In this document: positions 1-8,056 of the stretch, piece by piece
Numbering within the stretch: position 1 is the stretch's first letter
How the letters are laid out: the number at the start of each line of letters is the position of its first letter
From: Desulfomonile tiedjei DSM 6799
Lineage (GTDB): Bacteria; Desulfobacterota; Desulfomonilia; Desulfomonilales; Desulfomonilaceae
DNA length: 64,000 nucleotides
NCBI RefSeq assembly: GCF_000266945.1
Contig: NC_018025.1
Span: forward strand, 2,542,001 to 2,606,000
Reading direction: 5' to 3'
The notes under the pieces: generated by a model
Seen by the model: only the letters and a program-made list of their open reading frames with translations
Database searches by the model: none
What the model was told of the DNA's origin: nothing
Program-made: the position numbers and the translations under genes

Positions 1-1469
1 TCAAATCCGAACCTCACGTATCCGAAAGACTTTTGAATGACTCCGCTTCTGGAGTCTTTCGTTCCGTCTGCCGCTGGTTCCAGTCGAAGTCTCGCTCGAC
101 CGGATGGGAAGGCGCCGATTTTGGTGAGAATCGAACCGTTATGTGGATAGCCTGATACGGTGTACGTTGTGAGGTTTACGTTTGAGAAAAGTGTGTACGA
201 CGCTTGATAAGAAGATGTGGTCTTCTGATCGTAATAGGTTGCAACCACGTAGTAGGTTCCCGCCGCGAAATCAGTATCTATGCTGGCCGTAGTGGCGGAA
301 TTCGAGGTCACGAGATACGAAGATCCACCCCAGTTGTTGGACGGCGCAGCAGAATATATCATGAGGTATGCTTTGTTCGGCCAATTACCCGATAGAGTGA
401 GCTGAACCCTGGTCTTCTGAGTGAGCGTGAACTGCCATGTCTCAAAATACCTGCTCAGATTTTGGGCGCTCGTTGATTTCAACTGTCCGGTGTACTTGCC
501 CTTTATCGTCAGAAACATATCCCTGTCATAGCCGGATGAACTTTTGTAATAACCTCCGGAAGAATTGTAGTCGTTGGGATACGTTGTACTGGACTCAAGG
601 GTGGCTGGCCTCACGTAGAAATCTGCATACAGATAGGATGTGTCCTGGACACGTCTCCTGGCGCCCTGTGGTCTCAAGTAGCAATAGCTGTCATCTGAAG
701 GGCAAATCGATCGACCCCCGATCAAGGCTTTGAGGGCTGCGTCTATGCGGGAAGTGAGAACGAAATTTAAAATATTCCCGCTGATGCCGGTCTGATTACC
801 TGAGCTGTCAAGGACGAAGGTCCCGTTGATTCTCTTTACGACATATCCTGCCGTATCCGCTGTGCTGTTCCACAAAACAGTGTTGTAACTCGATGATGTA
901 ACGGTAAATGTGTTCCCGCTGATAGCCGTTACCGTGAAAGCGTTTCCGTTCAGCCCCGTGTGACTCGTCAAATCGGAAAAAGCCACGATATCGCCTACGG
1001 CAAAGGTGTGGCCTGCTGCAGTGAAGGTAATCTTGTCCGTGCCGCCGTTAGCGCTGTTCGTTACGCTATATGTGGTGACAGGCTGGGTGCTGGCGAGTTT
1101 GAAATAATCATAGGTCGTGGTCGTGGTGGATGGTACATAAACGTAATACTTGTCGGTTTCAAACGTGCCGTAATAGGAATACATCTGATCGTAGGCTTTG
1201 TAGATGCTACTCGAATAACACTCCGCAATGTAGTTGGAGAAATAACTGGAAAAGGCATTCGAGACATCGTAATACGCAGGGAATTGCATACTTCCCGAAT
1301 AATCCATTACAAGCATTACGTTGGGTCTACTGGCGGACCCTACAATAGGGGGAATGCTGCAGGGTGAATACGTAGCGGCAGTTGCCTCGCAAGTGAACAG
1401 AATCCCTGTTGCAGAGAAGAGAACCAGCAACGCCAAGATACGGAGGCCATAGTGTATTCTAATATTCAT
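1..1469 (-). CDS. PilY1-like pilus protein, N-terminal part (partial)
   Basis: The frame is open from ATG at 1469 to the left edge (about 489 codons), so the C-terminus is missing. Residues 1-31 form a signal peptide. Around residues 50-61 comes PNVMLVMDYSGSM, a von Willebrand A metal-site motif (DxSxS, D56) as in the N-terminal domain of type IV pilus tip/adhesin proteins of the PilY1 type. The rest is rich in Ser, Thr, Tyr and Asn, with a beta-rich stretch resembling a pre-peptidase (PPC-like) domain near the left edge. An AAGGAGG ribosome site lies just upstream, inside the end of the preceding gene, and the two genes overlap by 11 bases, so they are probably translationally coupled. The diagnostic PilY1 beta-propeller would lie outside the window, so another secreted VWA protein is possible. 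Confidence 0.8.
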   Translation of the reverse strand, partial: MNIRIHYGLRILALLVLFSATGILFTCEATAATYSPCSIPPIVGSASRPNVMLVMDYSGSMQFPAYYDVSNAFSSYFSNYIAECYSSSIYKAYDQMYSYYGTFETDKYYVYVPSTTTTTYDYFKLASTQPVTTYSVTNSANGGTDKITFTAAGHTFAVGDIVAFSDLTSHTGLNGNAFTVTAISGNTFTVTSSSYNTVLWNSTADTAGYVVKRINGTFVLDSSGNQTGISGNILNFVLTSRIDAALKALIGGRSICPSDDSYCYLRPQGARRRVQDTSYLYADFYVRPATLESSTTYPNDYNSSGGYYKSSSGYDRDMFLTIKGKYTGQLKSTSAQNLSRYFETWQFTLTQKTRVQLTLSGNWPNKAYLMIYSAAPSNNWGGSSYLVTSNSATTASIDTDFAAGTYYVVATYYDQKTTSSYQASYTLFSNVNLTTYTVSGYPHNGSILTKIGAFPSGRARLRLEPAADGTKDSRSGVIQKSFGYVRFGF

Positions 1470-1932
1470 TGGTCCCCTCCTTCTTTTTTAGAACGAGAAT
1501 GACGACATTACTCTTCTTCTGGCACGTGTAAACCTTGCTCTGGGATTGGACTTGGCTCAATGAGAGGGTCTGGCCCTGGTAATCGCTTATCTTCACGTTC
1601 TTGTCGGCCAGACTCAATTTCCAGGTGGTCTTACCTGTCTTGAAAATGGTAAGTGACGATCGGCCGACCTCAACGACCTCAGAAGGGCCGTCCACTGCGT
1701 ATCCTTCTTTCACGAGATCCTTCACTTTTTGGTCTATGTAGCTCGTGCTTATCTCATCCTGGGAAATGGTTGTCTGGCTGGAAGTAGATGTGGTTCCTGT
1801 TGCTCCGCCTGTACCGGTTCCGGCAGCCCAGGTTGGAGAGCATAGTGTCCCAAGAGTCAACGCGGCCGAGAGTACCAGAGCAGCGAGGTCCGAACCGAAA
1901 CAAATGGGATTTGGTTGTCTCTTTCTGTTCAT
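1459..1932 (-). CDS. small secreted protein of unknown function
   Basis: 157 residues from ATG at 1932, chosen because AGGAGG sits 7 bases upstream; a longer in-frame version would begin at 1983 without a ribosome site. The N-terminus is a basic region plus a hydrophobic stretch ending in WAA, a good signal peptide. A Gly/Thr/Ser linker follows, then a mixed domain of about 95 residues containing EVVEVGRSSLTIFKTGKTTWKLSL. No family is recognised. It overlaps the start of the PilY1-like gene by 11 bases and encodes that gene's ribosome site in its last codons, which suggests a role in the same envelope or pilus process. That role is inferred from position only. Confidence 0.75.
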   Translation of the reverse strand: MNRKRQPNPICFGSDLAALVLSAALTLGTLCSPTWAAGTGTGGATGTTSTSSQTTISQDEISTSYIDQKVKDLVKEGYAVDGPSEVVEVGRSSLTIFKTGKTTWKLSLADKNVKISDYQGQTLSLSQVQSQSKVYTCQKKSNVVILVLKKKEGTNEY

Positions 1933-1967
1933 GAAGATGCCTCCTAAATGGCAACAAAAAGAAGCAG

Positions 1968-1987
1968 TTGATTGATCGGTCAATCAA
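1968..1987. repeat. perfect 8-bp inverted repeat, possible operator
   Basis: TTGATTGA and TCAATCAA are separated by TCGG, about 35 bases upstream of the start of the small secreted-protein/PilY1-like pair. It could be an operator or a leader hairpin; nothing else identifies it. Confidence 0.4.
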
Positions 1988-2573
1988 GACAAGGCTGGAG
2001 CAATAGACGCCACGGTCCTGCTACTAATGTCATTTTGCTTTTTGAAGGGAAATACTAGAGGCAAGATGTGGAGGAAATATGGAGGAGGTGTGTTAACATT
2101 GTGGAGTGATGCATTCCTTGAGAAAAGCTGTTCTCTGCAATTTTGCACGCTGCAACGATGCTCGGCAGACGCTCTTATGAAAGAGAATGGAAAAAAGAGC
2201 GCACAGAGCGGGACTTCTTTATATAGCAAAATTCATCAGAATAACGGAGAATACCGATCTCCAGCATACAGTCGCGTCAGAGAAGCCGGACAATCGTGAG
2301 AAAACACCGGAAACGCGATCCGGACCATCTCAGCGGAGACAGATTCGGGGGGCGATTCGACTCAGAATGTGACCGAGTCACCGAGTGGGTCCCCTTTCTT
2401 CGACCAGGATACCAGGGTGATCCGGAACAATTCCTTCATGTCAGTTTTTGATTCAGCTTGCGATACCTTAAGTAGCTTCACGGAAAAGGCCACAAGGTCT
2501 CCAAGACGACCTCGCTGCCGATTCGAGCTAAGGGCGATTTCTTCGTCCAAGAAGCAACTTGAAGGAGAAGGCA
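1988..2573. other. intergenic region, no gene recognised
   Basis: Divergent region between the pilus-type pair (leftward) and the small secreted-protein gene (rightward). The short open frames on either strand lack ribosome sites and protein-like composition. No RNA gene or repeat was recognised. Confidence 0.5.
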
Positions 2574-2825
2574 ATGAAGAAAACTGTTCGGTTCATAGTG
2601 GTAATGATGGCGCTTATGACTTTTGTATCAGGTACTGTCGCTATGGCGGCGGCCGAATTCTACTTGACCAAGGATTCACAAGGCAAAGTGTCCATAGTGG
2701 ACAAGAAACCGATGGAGGCAACCTCCATAGTCAAGGGGCCTTTTGCTACCAAAGCAGAAGCCGAGAAAGCCATGAAGGATGTGCAGACTGCAAAACCGGC
2801 TACTACGCTCCCCTCAGGCAAATAA
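2574..2825 (+). CDS. small secreted protein, unknown function
   Basis: 83 residues from ATG at 2574, with GGAG six bases upstream; a TTG at 2559 in the same frame has no better support. Residues 1-26 (MKKTVRFIVV, hydrophobic core, ending AMAAA) are a clear signal peptide. The mature part of about 57 residues is charged, with EFYLTKDSQGKVSIVDKKP and a short helix FATKAEAEKAMKDV. No cysteines, no membrane anchor and no known family recognised. It stands alone on the plus strand. Confidence 0.75.
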   Translation: MKKTVRFIVVMMALMTFVSGTVAMAAAEFYLTKDSQGKVSIVDKKPMEATSIVKGPFATKAEAEKAMKDVQTAKPATTLPSGK

Positions 2826-3107
2826 TACCTGAAAGCGTCTGACGTGCTGAATTTGGGGGGAAGGCACCTTCGCGAGCGAGGCGCTTCCCCGCCAATCATC
2901 CTTGATCCAGGGTAACTCAGACTTTCTGCAGACACTCTCCAATGTAAGGGCCAATACCGAGAGCAGGGAACACGAAGCTTGCAATGTACCTGGAGTAGGA
3001 AATTAACTCGGCAATATTTCGAAAAGGCTTGTCGGAACCCTCGTCAGGTAATCGTTCAGTTACGAGCGGGCACTAGGGATTCTGCGCCCTGGAAGGACGG
3101 CGCAGTA

Positions 3108-3279
3108 GTAGCCACGGGTGTCAACCCGTGGACATGCGTCATGTCCATAAGCACGGTTCAACGACCCTGAAAGGGTCGACCAAAGGTAACTATTCCCAAA
3201 TGTCATTGGTGGACCCATTCAGGGTCTTGAAGACAAAGGCTTTGCCGTATCGCTTCCGTGGGTTTGCACCCACGGCTAC
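3108..3279. repeat. REP-like palindromic element
   Basis: GTAGCCACGGGTGTCAACCC at 3108 is mirrored by GGTTTGCACCCACGGCTAC ending at 3279, as imperfect inverted arms of about 25 bp. Inside is a further hairpin (CGACCC TGAAA GGGTCG). The arrangement resembles REP/RAYT-type intergenic repeats. No transposase is nearby. The flanks (2826-3107 and 3280-3342) hold no recognisable gene. Confidence 0.6.
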
Positions 3280-3342
3280 TATTGGGTAGCCCGCTTCAGG
3301 GCTGAAGAAAGCATTCCGATGCGTAACTGAATAGATACCTCG

Positions 3343-4809
3343 TCACAGAATATTGCCGAGACACACGTACTTGATCTCCAAGTAGTCTTCGATGCCGTAC
3401 CTGGATCCTTCCCGCCCGATCCCGGATTGTTTGACTCCTCCAAAAGGAGCAACCTCAGTGGAGATGAGTCCCGTGTTAACGCCGACGATTCCATATTCCA
3501 GCGCTTCGCTCACGCGGATAACCCTCGCCAGGTCGCGACTATACAGGTAAGCCGCAAGGCCATAAGCCGTATCGTTAGCTATAGAAATGGCATCCTTTTC
3601 TGAGGAGAATCGTATGATGGGAGCAATCGGGCCAAAAGTCTCCTCTCGAGCACAAAGCATTTGCGACGTCACTTCAGTCAATACAGTCGGCTCGAAAAAT
3701 GTACGGCCAAGTTGGTGGCGCTTTCCTCCGAGCGTAAGAGTAGCTCCCAATGTGACTGCGTCATGGATCTGCTCTTCCATTTTCTCTACAGCGGCTTCGT
3801 CGATGAGCGGCCCCACGTTCACTATCGGATCAAGTCCGTTTCCAACCTGGAGTCCACTGGCCGCAGCGACAAATTTGTTGACAAACTCATCATAGACGCT
3901 GTCCTGCACCAGAATCCGGTTGGTGCACACGCACGTTTGCCCCGCGGCACGATACTTTGACACTATGGCTCCCTCGACCGCTGAACCCAAGTCTGCGTCA
4001 TCGAATACGATGAAGGGGGAATGGCCTCCCAATTCCAGAGATATCTTCTTTACAGTTCCTGCACATTGTCGCATAAGCAGTCTTCCGACCTCGGTGGATC
4101 CGGTAAAAGTGAGCTTTCGCACGAGCGGATTTTCCGTCAATTCTCTCCCAATGATTGAAGAAGAGCCGGTCACAACGTTGAACACCCCTTTCGGAATTCC
4201 CGCCCGTTCAGCCAGTTCCGCTAGAGCCAGAGCAGAATAGGGCGTCTGGCTCGCGGGCTTCAATACCATAGTGCAGCCAGCGGCGAGAGCTGGTGCTGCC
4301 TTTCGGGCAGGCATTGCGATTGGAAAATTCCATGGAGTGATTGCCGCGCAAACACCTACGGGCTGTTTTATCACTATAATGCGGCTATCGTGCCGGTTAG
4401 AGGGAATGACATCACCATAGGTGCGTTTGCCTTCTTCTGCAAACCATTCTACAAATGCTGCAGCATAAGCCACTTCGTCTTTAGCCTCTCGAAAAGTCTT
4501 GCCCATTTCTGAAGTGAGGATCATGGCCAAGTCGTCCTGGTTCGCCATTATCAGCTCATTCCAGCGCCGGAGAATTAGGGCTCTTTCTTTTGCCGTCCGA
4601 TCGCGCCACGCCGGATATGCCGCGTACGCAGCTTCTACAGCGCGCCGCACTTCAGTCGATCCAAGGTTTGGAACTCGTCCGAGTGTCGTACCATCAGCCG
4701 GATTAGTCACTACTAAACCAGTCCCGTCGTCTGCATCGACCCACTTACCGTCGATATAGTTTTGCTGTCTAAACAGGGTTTTGTCACTGAGCTTAAGTGA
4801 TACATTCAT
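3343..4809 (-). CDS. gabD: NAD(P)-dependent succinate-semialdehyde dehydrogenase type aldehyde dehydrogenase
   Basis: 488 residues, the usual length for the aldehyde dehydrogenase superfamily. Visible are the cofactor loop TPWNFP (159-164), the FTGSTEVG turn (235-242), catalytic base E259 in LELGG and nucleophile C293 in GQTCVC. The overall pattern is GabD-like: oxidation of succinic semialdehyde (or a close omega-semialdehyde) to the dicarboxylate. AAAGGAAA precedes the ATG. It is the last gene of the minus-strand cluster holding a GABA-type aminotransferase, PxpABC and biotin carboxylase parts, separated from them by a repeat-rich 600-base gap, so it may have its own promoter. The exact aldehyde cannot be fixed from sequence; glutarate semialdehyde is the main alternative. 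Confidence 0.88.
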   Translation of the reverse strand: MNVSLKLSDKTLFRQQNYIDGKWVDADDGTGLVVTNPADGTTLGRVPNLGSTEVRRAVEAAYAAYPAWRDRTAKERALILRRWNELIMANQDDLAMILTSEMGKTFREAKDEVAYAAAFVEWFAEEGKRTYGDVIPSNRHDSRIIVIKQPVGVCAAITPWNFPIAMPARKAAPALAAGCTMVLKPASQTPYSALALAELAERAGIPKGVFNVVTGSSSIIGRELTENPLVRKLTFTGSTEVGRLLMRQCAGTVKKISLELGGHSPFIVFDDADLGSAVEGAIVSKYRAAGQTCVCTNRILVQDSVYDEFVNKFVAAASGLQVGNGLDPIVNVGPLIDEAAVEKMEEQIHDAVTLGATLTLGGKRHQLGRTFFEPTVLTEVTSQMLCAREETFGPIAPIIRFSSEKDAISIANDTAYGLAAYLYSRDLARVIRVSEALEYGIVGVNTGLISTEVAPFGGVKQSGIGREGSRYGIEDYLEIKYVCLGNIL

Positions 4810-4865
4810 TCAAATTTCCTTTGCAGATTCCTTTGCAGACGATCAAATCACTATTGATCGGTTAG

Positions 4866-5304
4866 AGCGATTGTCAAAAATTCTGGCATTTATTCCGCGC
4901 TCGAATACAACCTATTAGTCGGGACCGGCGTCTCGAGATTGTCTCAAAATTCTCGAATGCGCAAAGAAATCGTGGCACGATTGCTATCATGGGGTAGGTT
5001 GTCTCTGATTGGCACCTGAGATTCCTGATGGCCAGCGTAGGATGCGGTGACCAGCGGGAACCGCATCAGTCGAGGCCTTTCGCGACCGATGCGGTTCGCT
5101 TCGCTCACCACATCCTTGTGAGCTACAATCAGGCCGGGCAGACGATGAGAAATCGTGCCACGATCTGGGGTAGATTTCGATTTTTGAGACACTTTCTCTC
5201 TGCCTGTCCATTCCAGCGATATCATTTAATCATATGGAAGATGTGCCGGCACGGAGGCCGGCACCCACCAATATTTTAATCTTCAATCGGACATTGATTC
5301 TGAC
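4866..5304 (+). repeat. dispersed repeat, copy 1 (interrupted by a palindromic insertion)
   Basis: The two outer parts (about 4866-4934 and 5196-5304) match, in order, the uninterrupted copy at 18250-18424 on the opposite strand. Landmarks are GATTGTCAAAAATTCTGGC, CAACCTATTAGT and GTGCCGGCACGGAGGCCGGC followed by ACCCACCAATATT. About 260 bases in the middle are absent from the other copy and form the element listed next. Confidence 0.75.
4940..5191. mobile_element. MITE-like palindromic element nested in the dispersed repeat
   Basis: Terminal inverted repeats TGTCTCAAAA (4940) and TTTTGAGACA (ending 5191). Within them ATCGTGGCACGAT recurs on both sides, and a central imperfect palindrome of about 34-bp arms begins AGGATGCGGTGA and ends TCACCACATCCT. 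There is no coding capacity. It lies inside the dispersed repeat, where the copy at 18.3 kb has no insertion, which marks the boundaries. An exact target duplication is not certain; TCTC-rich sequence flanks both ends. Confidence 0.65.
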
Positions 5305-5416
5305 AATTCCTATGAATAGTGGATCCCGTGACACTCGGAACGGACAACGAGCGTTTGCTCGACAAAAAAGCGCACATGCCTCCTACGATTTTCAACGTGG
5401 AATTGATACTAGCCGG

Positions 5417-6757
5417 CTATCCGAAAGACTCCTCCAGGAATGCTGTGGTGAAGTCGCCCTGCTCGAATTTCGGATGCCCGAGTATTTTCAGATTGGCGGT
5501 AATGGTGGTTTTAATGCCCTCTATTCGGAACTCACGCAACGCGTTGATGAGGTGATTTCGAGCCTCGGTTCTGTTTTGACCTCTGGCAATCACTTTTGCC
5601 AGCAACGGATCGTAGTATGGAGGAACCGAACTGTTGGCCTGCAGTGCATGGTCCACCCTCAAATTCGTGCCTGTTTCGGGAAGTTGTAGCTCCACTATTT
5701 TGCCGGGAGAAGGAAGAAACGTTTCAGGGTCTTCAGCGTAGATTCGGGCCTCTATGGCATGGCCTCGCATCCTCACATCTTCTTGACGGAAGTGTAAGGG
5801 TTGACCGGAAGCGATTTCCAACTGACACTTCACTATATCCGTATCGGTCAACATTTCGGACACCCCGTGTTCCACCTGAAGTCTGGCGTTTACCTCCATG
5901 AAATAGTAGTTCCCGTCCTCGGAACGAAGACCTTCCAAAGTACCGGCGCCGTGATATTCCATCTTTCGAACCATTCGCCTTGCGTACTCGAAAAGCATTT
6001 GGCGCTCGTCGTCAGTCACTATGACAGAAGGAGCTTCCTCGATGATTTTCTGGTGTCTGCGCTGAATAGAACATTCCCGCTCGCCAAGCAAGACACAATT
6101 ACCGTAATCATCGGCCACGAACTGTATTTCGATGTGCCTGGGTTGATGAACGAGTTGCTCTATGTAGCAGGCTGACGATCCGAAGGCCATATTGCCGATG
6201 CTGCATGCACGCTGAAAAATTGCCTCCACCTGGTCTTCGGAATCAACTCTCTCGATACCTTTTCCGCCGCCGCCTTTGTCCAGTTTAAGGAGCAGTGGAT
6301 AACCGTGCTTGCGACCGAATACAACGACTTCTTGCGGATCGTTCACAGGGTCCATGGTCCCCGGAATAAACGGCACGTCTGCACTGTCGGCAAGGTGTCT
6401 GCAATAACATTTGGAACTTATGCGTTTCATGACCGTCGAAGACGGGCCCACCCAGGTCAGGCCGGCGTCCGAAACCGCTTGCGCAAATATGGCCCGCTCC
6501 GAGAGAAATCCGTATCCGGGATGCACCGCATCGGCATTTGTCGTTTGAGCCGCCCCAATAATCGCGTCCATGTTCAGGTAGCTCAATAGAGGGTTGGCAG
6601 GACCGATGGATACGGCCTCATCCGCAGTGCTCAGGTACGCTGCATCCCGGTCTGCTTCCGAAAACACTGCCACGGTTTTTATGCCCATTTCCCTGCAAGT
6701 CCGGGTTATCCTCGCGACGACTTCGCCCCGGTTGGCAATGAGCAACTTCTTGATCAT
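5417..6757 (-). CDS. biotin carboxylase subunit (AccC-like)
   Basis: 446 residues, matching E. coli AccC in length and numbering. It has the ATP-grasp glycine loop GGGGKG (162-167), K116, catalytic-site E288, N290, R292, Q294, V295 and E296, and R338 in EARIYAEDP. The usual MGDK before the K116 loop reads SSK, and NTRIQVEHPVTE reads NARLQVEHGVSE, so it is a divergent paralogue and unlikely to be the housekeeping AccC. It carboxylates biotin on a carrier using ATP and bicarbonate. Its ribosome site (GGAGG) lies in the last codons of the biotinyl carrier gene four bases upstream. The PxpB/PxpC neighbours suggest it serves a lactam or urea-like substrate and not fatty-acid synthesis. Confidence 0.85.
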   Translation of the reverse strand: MIKKLLIANRGEVVARITRTCREMGIKTVAVFSEADRDAAYLSTADEAVSIGPANPLLSYLNMDAIIGAAQTTNADAVHPGYGFLSERAIFAQAVSDAGLTWVGPSSTVMKRISSKCYCRHLADSADVPFIPGTMDPVNDPQEVVVFGRKHGYPLLLKLDKGGGGKGIERVDSEDQVEAIFQRACSIGNMAFGSSACYIEQLVHQPRHIEIQFVADDYGNCVLLGERECSIQRRHQKIIEEAPSVIVTDDERQMLFEYARRMVRKMEYHGAGTLEGLRSEDGNYYFMEVNARLQVEHGVSEMLTDTDIVKCQLEIASGQPLHFRQEDVRMRGHAIEARIYAEDPETFLPSPGKIVELQLPETGTNLRVDHALQANSSVPPYYDPLLAKVIARGQNRTEARNHLINALREFRIEGIKTTITANLKILGHPKFEQGDFTTAFLEESFG

Positions 6758-6761
6758 AGTT

Positions 6762-6992
6762 TTAGCCTCCGTTAGGCACTTCCAGGACCACCATCGGCGT
6801 GCCGACTTCCAGTTCGTCCCATTCCTTCGACAGAACCTTCGTTACAATGCCGTCCCACTCGGACATGACGGATATTTCCGTTTTCATGCAATTGATGACC
6901 GCCACTTCTTGTCCTTTTGCCACCTTATCCCCTTCATTCACGACAACGCGAGCACAGAGTCCCGGAACGCACGCGTCCACATTTTTTTCCAT
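6762..6992 (-). CDS. single-domain biotinyl carrier protein
   Basis: 76 residues making up only a biotinyl/lipoyl domain: PGLCARVVVNEGDKVAKGQ, then the attachment turn with K37, then a second half ending in VVLEVP. The attachment motif reads CMKTE where (A/V)MKM is usual. Position and fold still point to K37 as the biotinylated lysine. There is no N-terminal extension as in AccB. AAAGGAAAA precedes the ATG, and the gene is packed between pxpC and the biotin carboxylase, so it should ferry the carboxyl group between them. Confidence 0.82.
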   Translation of the reverse strand: MEKNVDACVPGLCARVVVNEGDKVAKGQEVAVINCMKTEISVMSEWDGIVTKVLSKEWDELEVGTPMVVLEVPNGG

Positions 6993-7048
6993 AGCGATTT
7001 TCCTTTCTCGTATCAGTCACAGTTTCCCGCACAAGAGCCTTTCCCTTG

Positions 7049-8032
7049 TTACACCACGGTGTCTTCCACAAAGAGTTTCGTCTGGTCGATACGTGCCTGG
7101 ATTGCCTCTTCTTGAGAGCACAGTTGAAATTTGATGAAGTCCCTGGCCGGTGTTCCCTGGCCGACCTTCCACAGGTCCGCATTGATCACGTTCAGAGCGC
7201 ACATATACCCGCCCAGTGTCGGACCGTCGGCAATCAGGAGCACAGGCGTGTTGCCGCAAATGTTCAAAGCTCCTCGCATTGCATACCCATGATCGATTAT
7301 GTTGGATGGATGGCTTCCTCCGACTCCGCCGTCAGCACGCGAGAAGAAGCTGTCCGGCAGTGCTTCCAATCTGTATGCGGAACGGTTGGAGGTATGCTGG
7401 ACTTTGAATGAATGAGTAAAGAGATATTCCATTCCCTCTTCGGTGGCATAATCGGGACAGGTGTTAGGCCCTGGAATGGCACGCAGAGTCCATTCACGGG
7501 AATACTCAGGGATGAACTCTTGTTTCAGCTTCCTTCCTGTCAAATCACTGAGGTTGCGTGAAGGATTGCCGAATTTCAAGACGTCGCCCGGCTGCAGCTT
7601 GCGCCCTTCAAATCCACCATAATTTCCGAATATACAGGTGGATTTGCTGCCCAGATAGGGCTGGACGTCAATGCCGCCGGCAATGCCGAGGTACCATCGA
7701 AAGCCGGTCGAACCGATATGAGAGAACTTGATAGTATCTCCCTTGTGCACTTCCACAGATTGCCACATTGCTACTGGCTGACCGTTTATCGTGGGAGGTT
7801 GAGGGGTTCCCGTTACGGCAATCACCGTGTCCGCGTTGAATTCTGCCTCGAAAAAACCTGCTGTAACCTCCAAAGCCGCCTCGCCTGGAAGATTTCCGAC
7901 GAGAAGGTTTGCGTAACCCAGGCCGACATTGTCAAAAGCACCGGACGGTGCCATGCCTTTTCCGAGAAATCCCAGCCTGCCCGGCCAATCCTCCACCAGT
8001 GTCTCGATTCCGCCTTGTTTGACTGTAAGCAT
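7049..8032 (-). CDS. pxpC: PxpC/KipA-type subunit, biotin-dependent carboxyltransferase family
   Basis: 327 residues of the AHS2 (allophanate hydrolase subunit 2, KipA) family. It shows the N-terminal LTVKQGGIETLVEDWPGR, then GMAPSGAFD, ALEVT, and GGIDVQPYLGSKST, all typical of the family. With PxpA and PxpB it forms an ATP-dependent 5-oxoprolinase in other bacteria; relatives act in urea carboxylase/allophanate systems. AAGGAG precedes the ATG. It lies 24 bases after pxpB and upstream of the biotinyl carrier. The biotin carboxylase partner genes nearby favour a carboxylation-activated lactam-opening complex; this is inference. Confidence 0.85.
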   Translation of the reverse strand: MLTVKQGGIETLVEDWPGRLGFLGKGMAPSGAFDNVGLGYANLLVGNLPGEAALEVTAGFFEAEFNADTVIAVTGTPQPPTINGQPVAMWQSVEVHKGDTIKFSHIGSTGFRWYLGIAGGIDVQPYLGSKSTCIFGNYGGFEGRKLQPGDVLKFGNPSRNLSDLTGRKLKQEFIPEYSREWTLRAIPGPNTCPDYATEEGMEYLFTHSFKVQHTSNRSAYRLEALPDSFFSRADGGVGGSHPSNIIDHGYAMRGALNICGNTPVLLIADGPTLGGYMCALNVINADLWKVGQGTPARDFIKFQLCSQEEAIQARIDQTKLFVEDTVV

Positions 8033-8056
8033 ACTCTTCGTCTCCTTATTGCAGGA

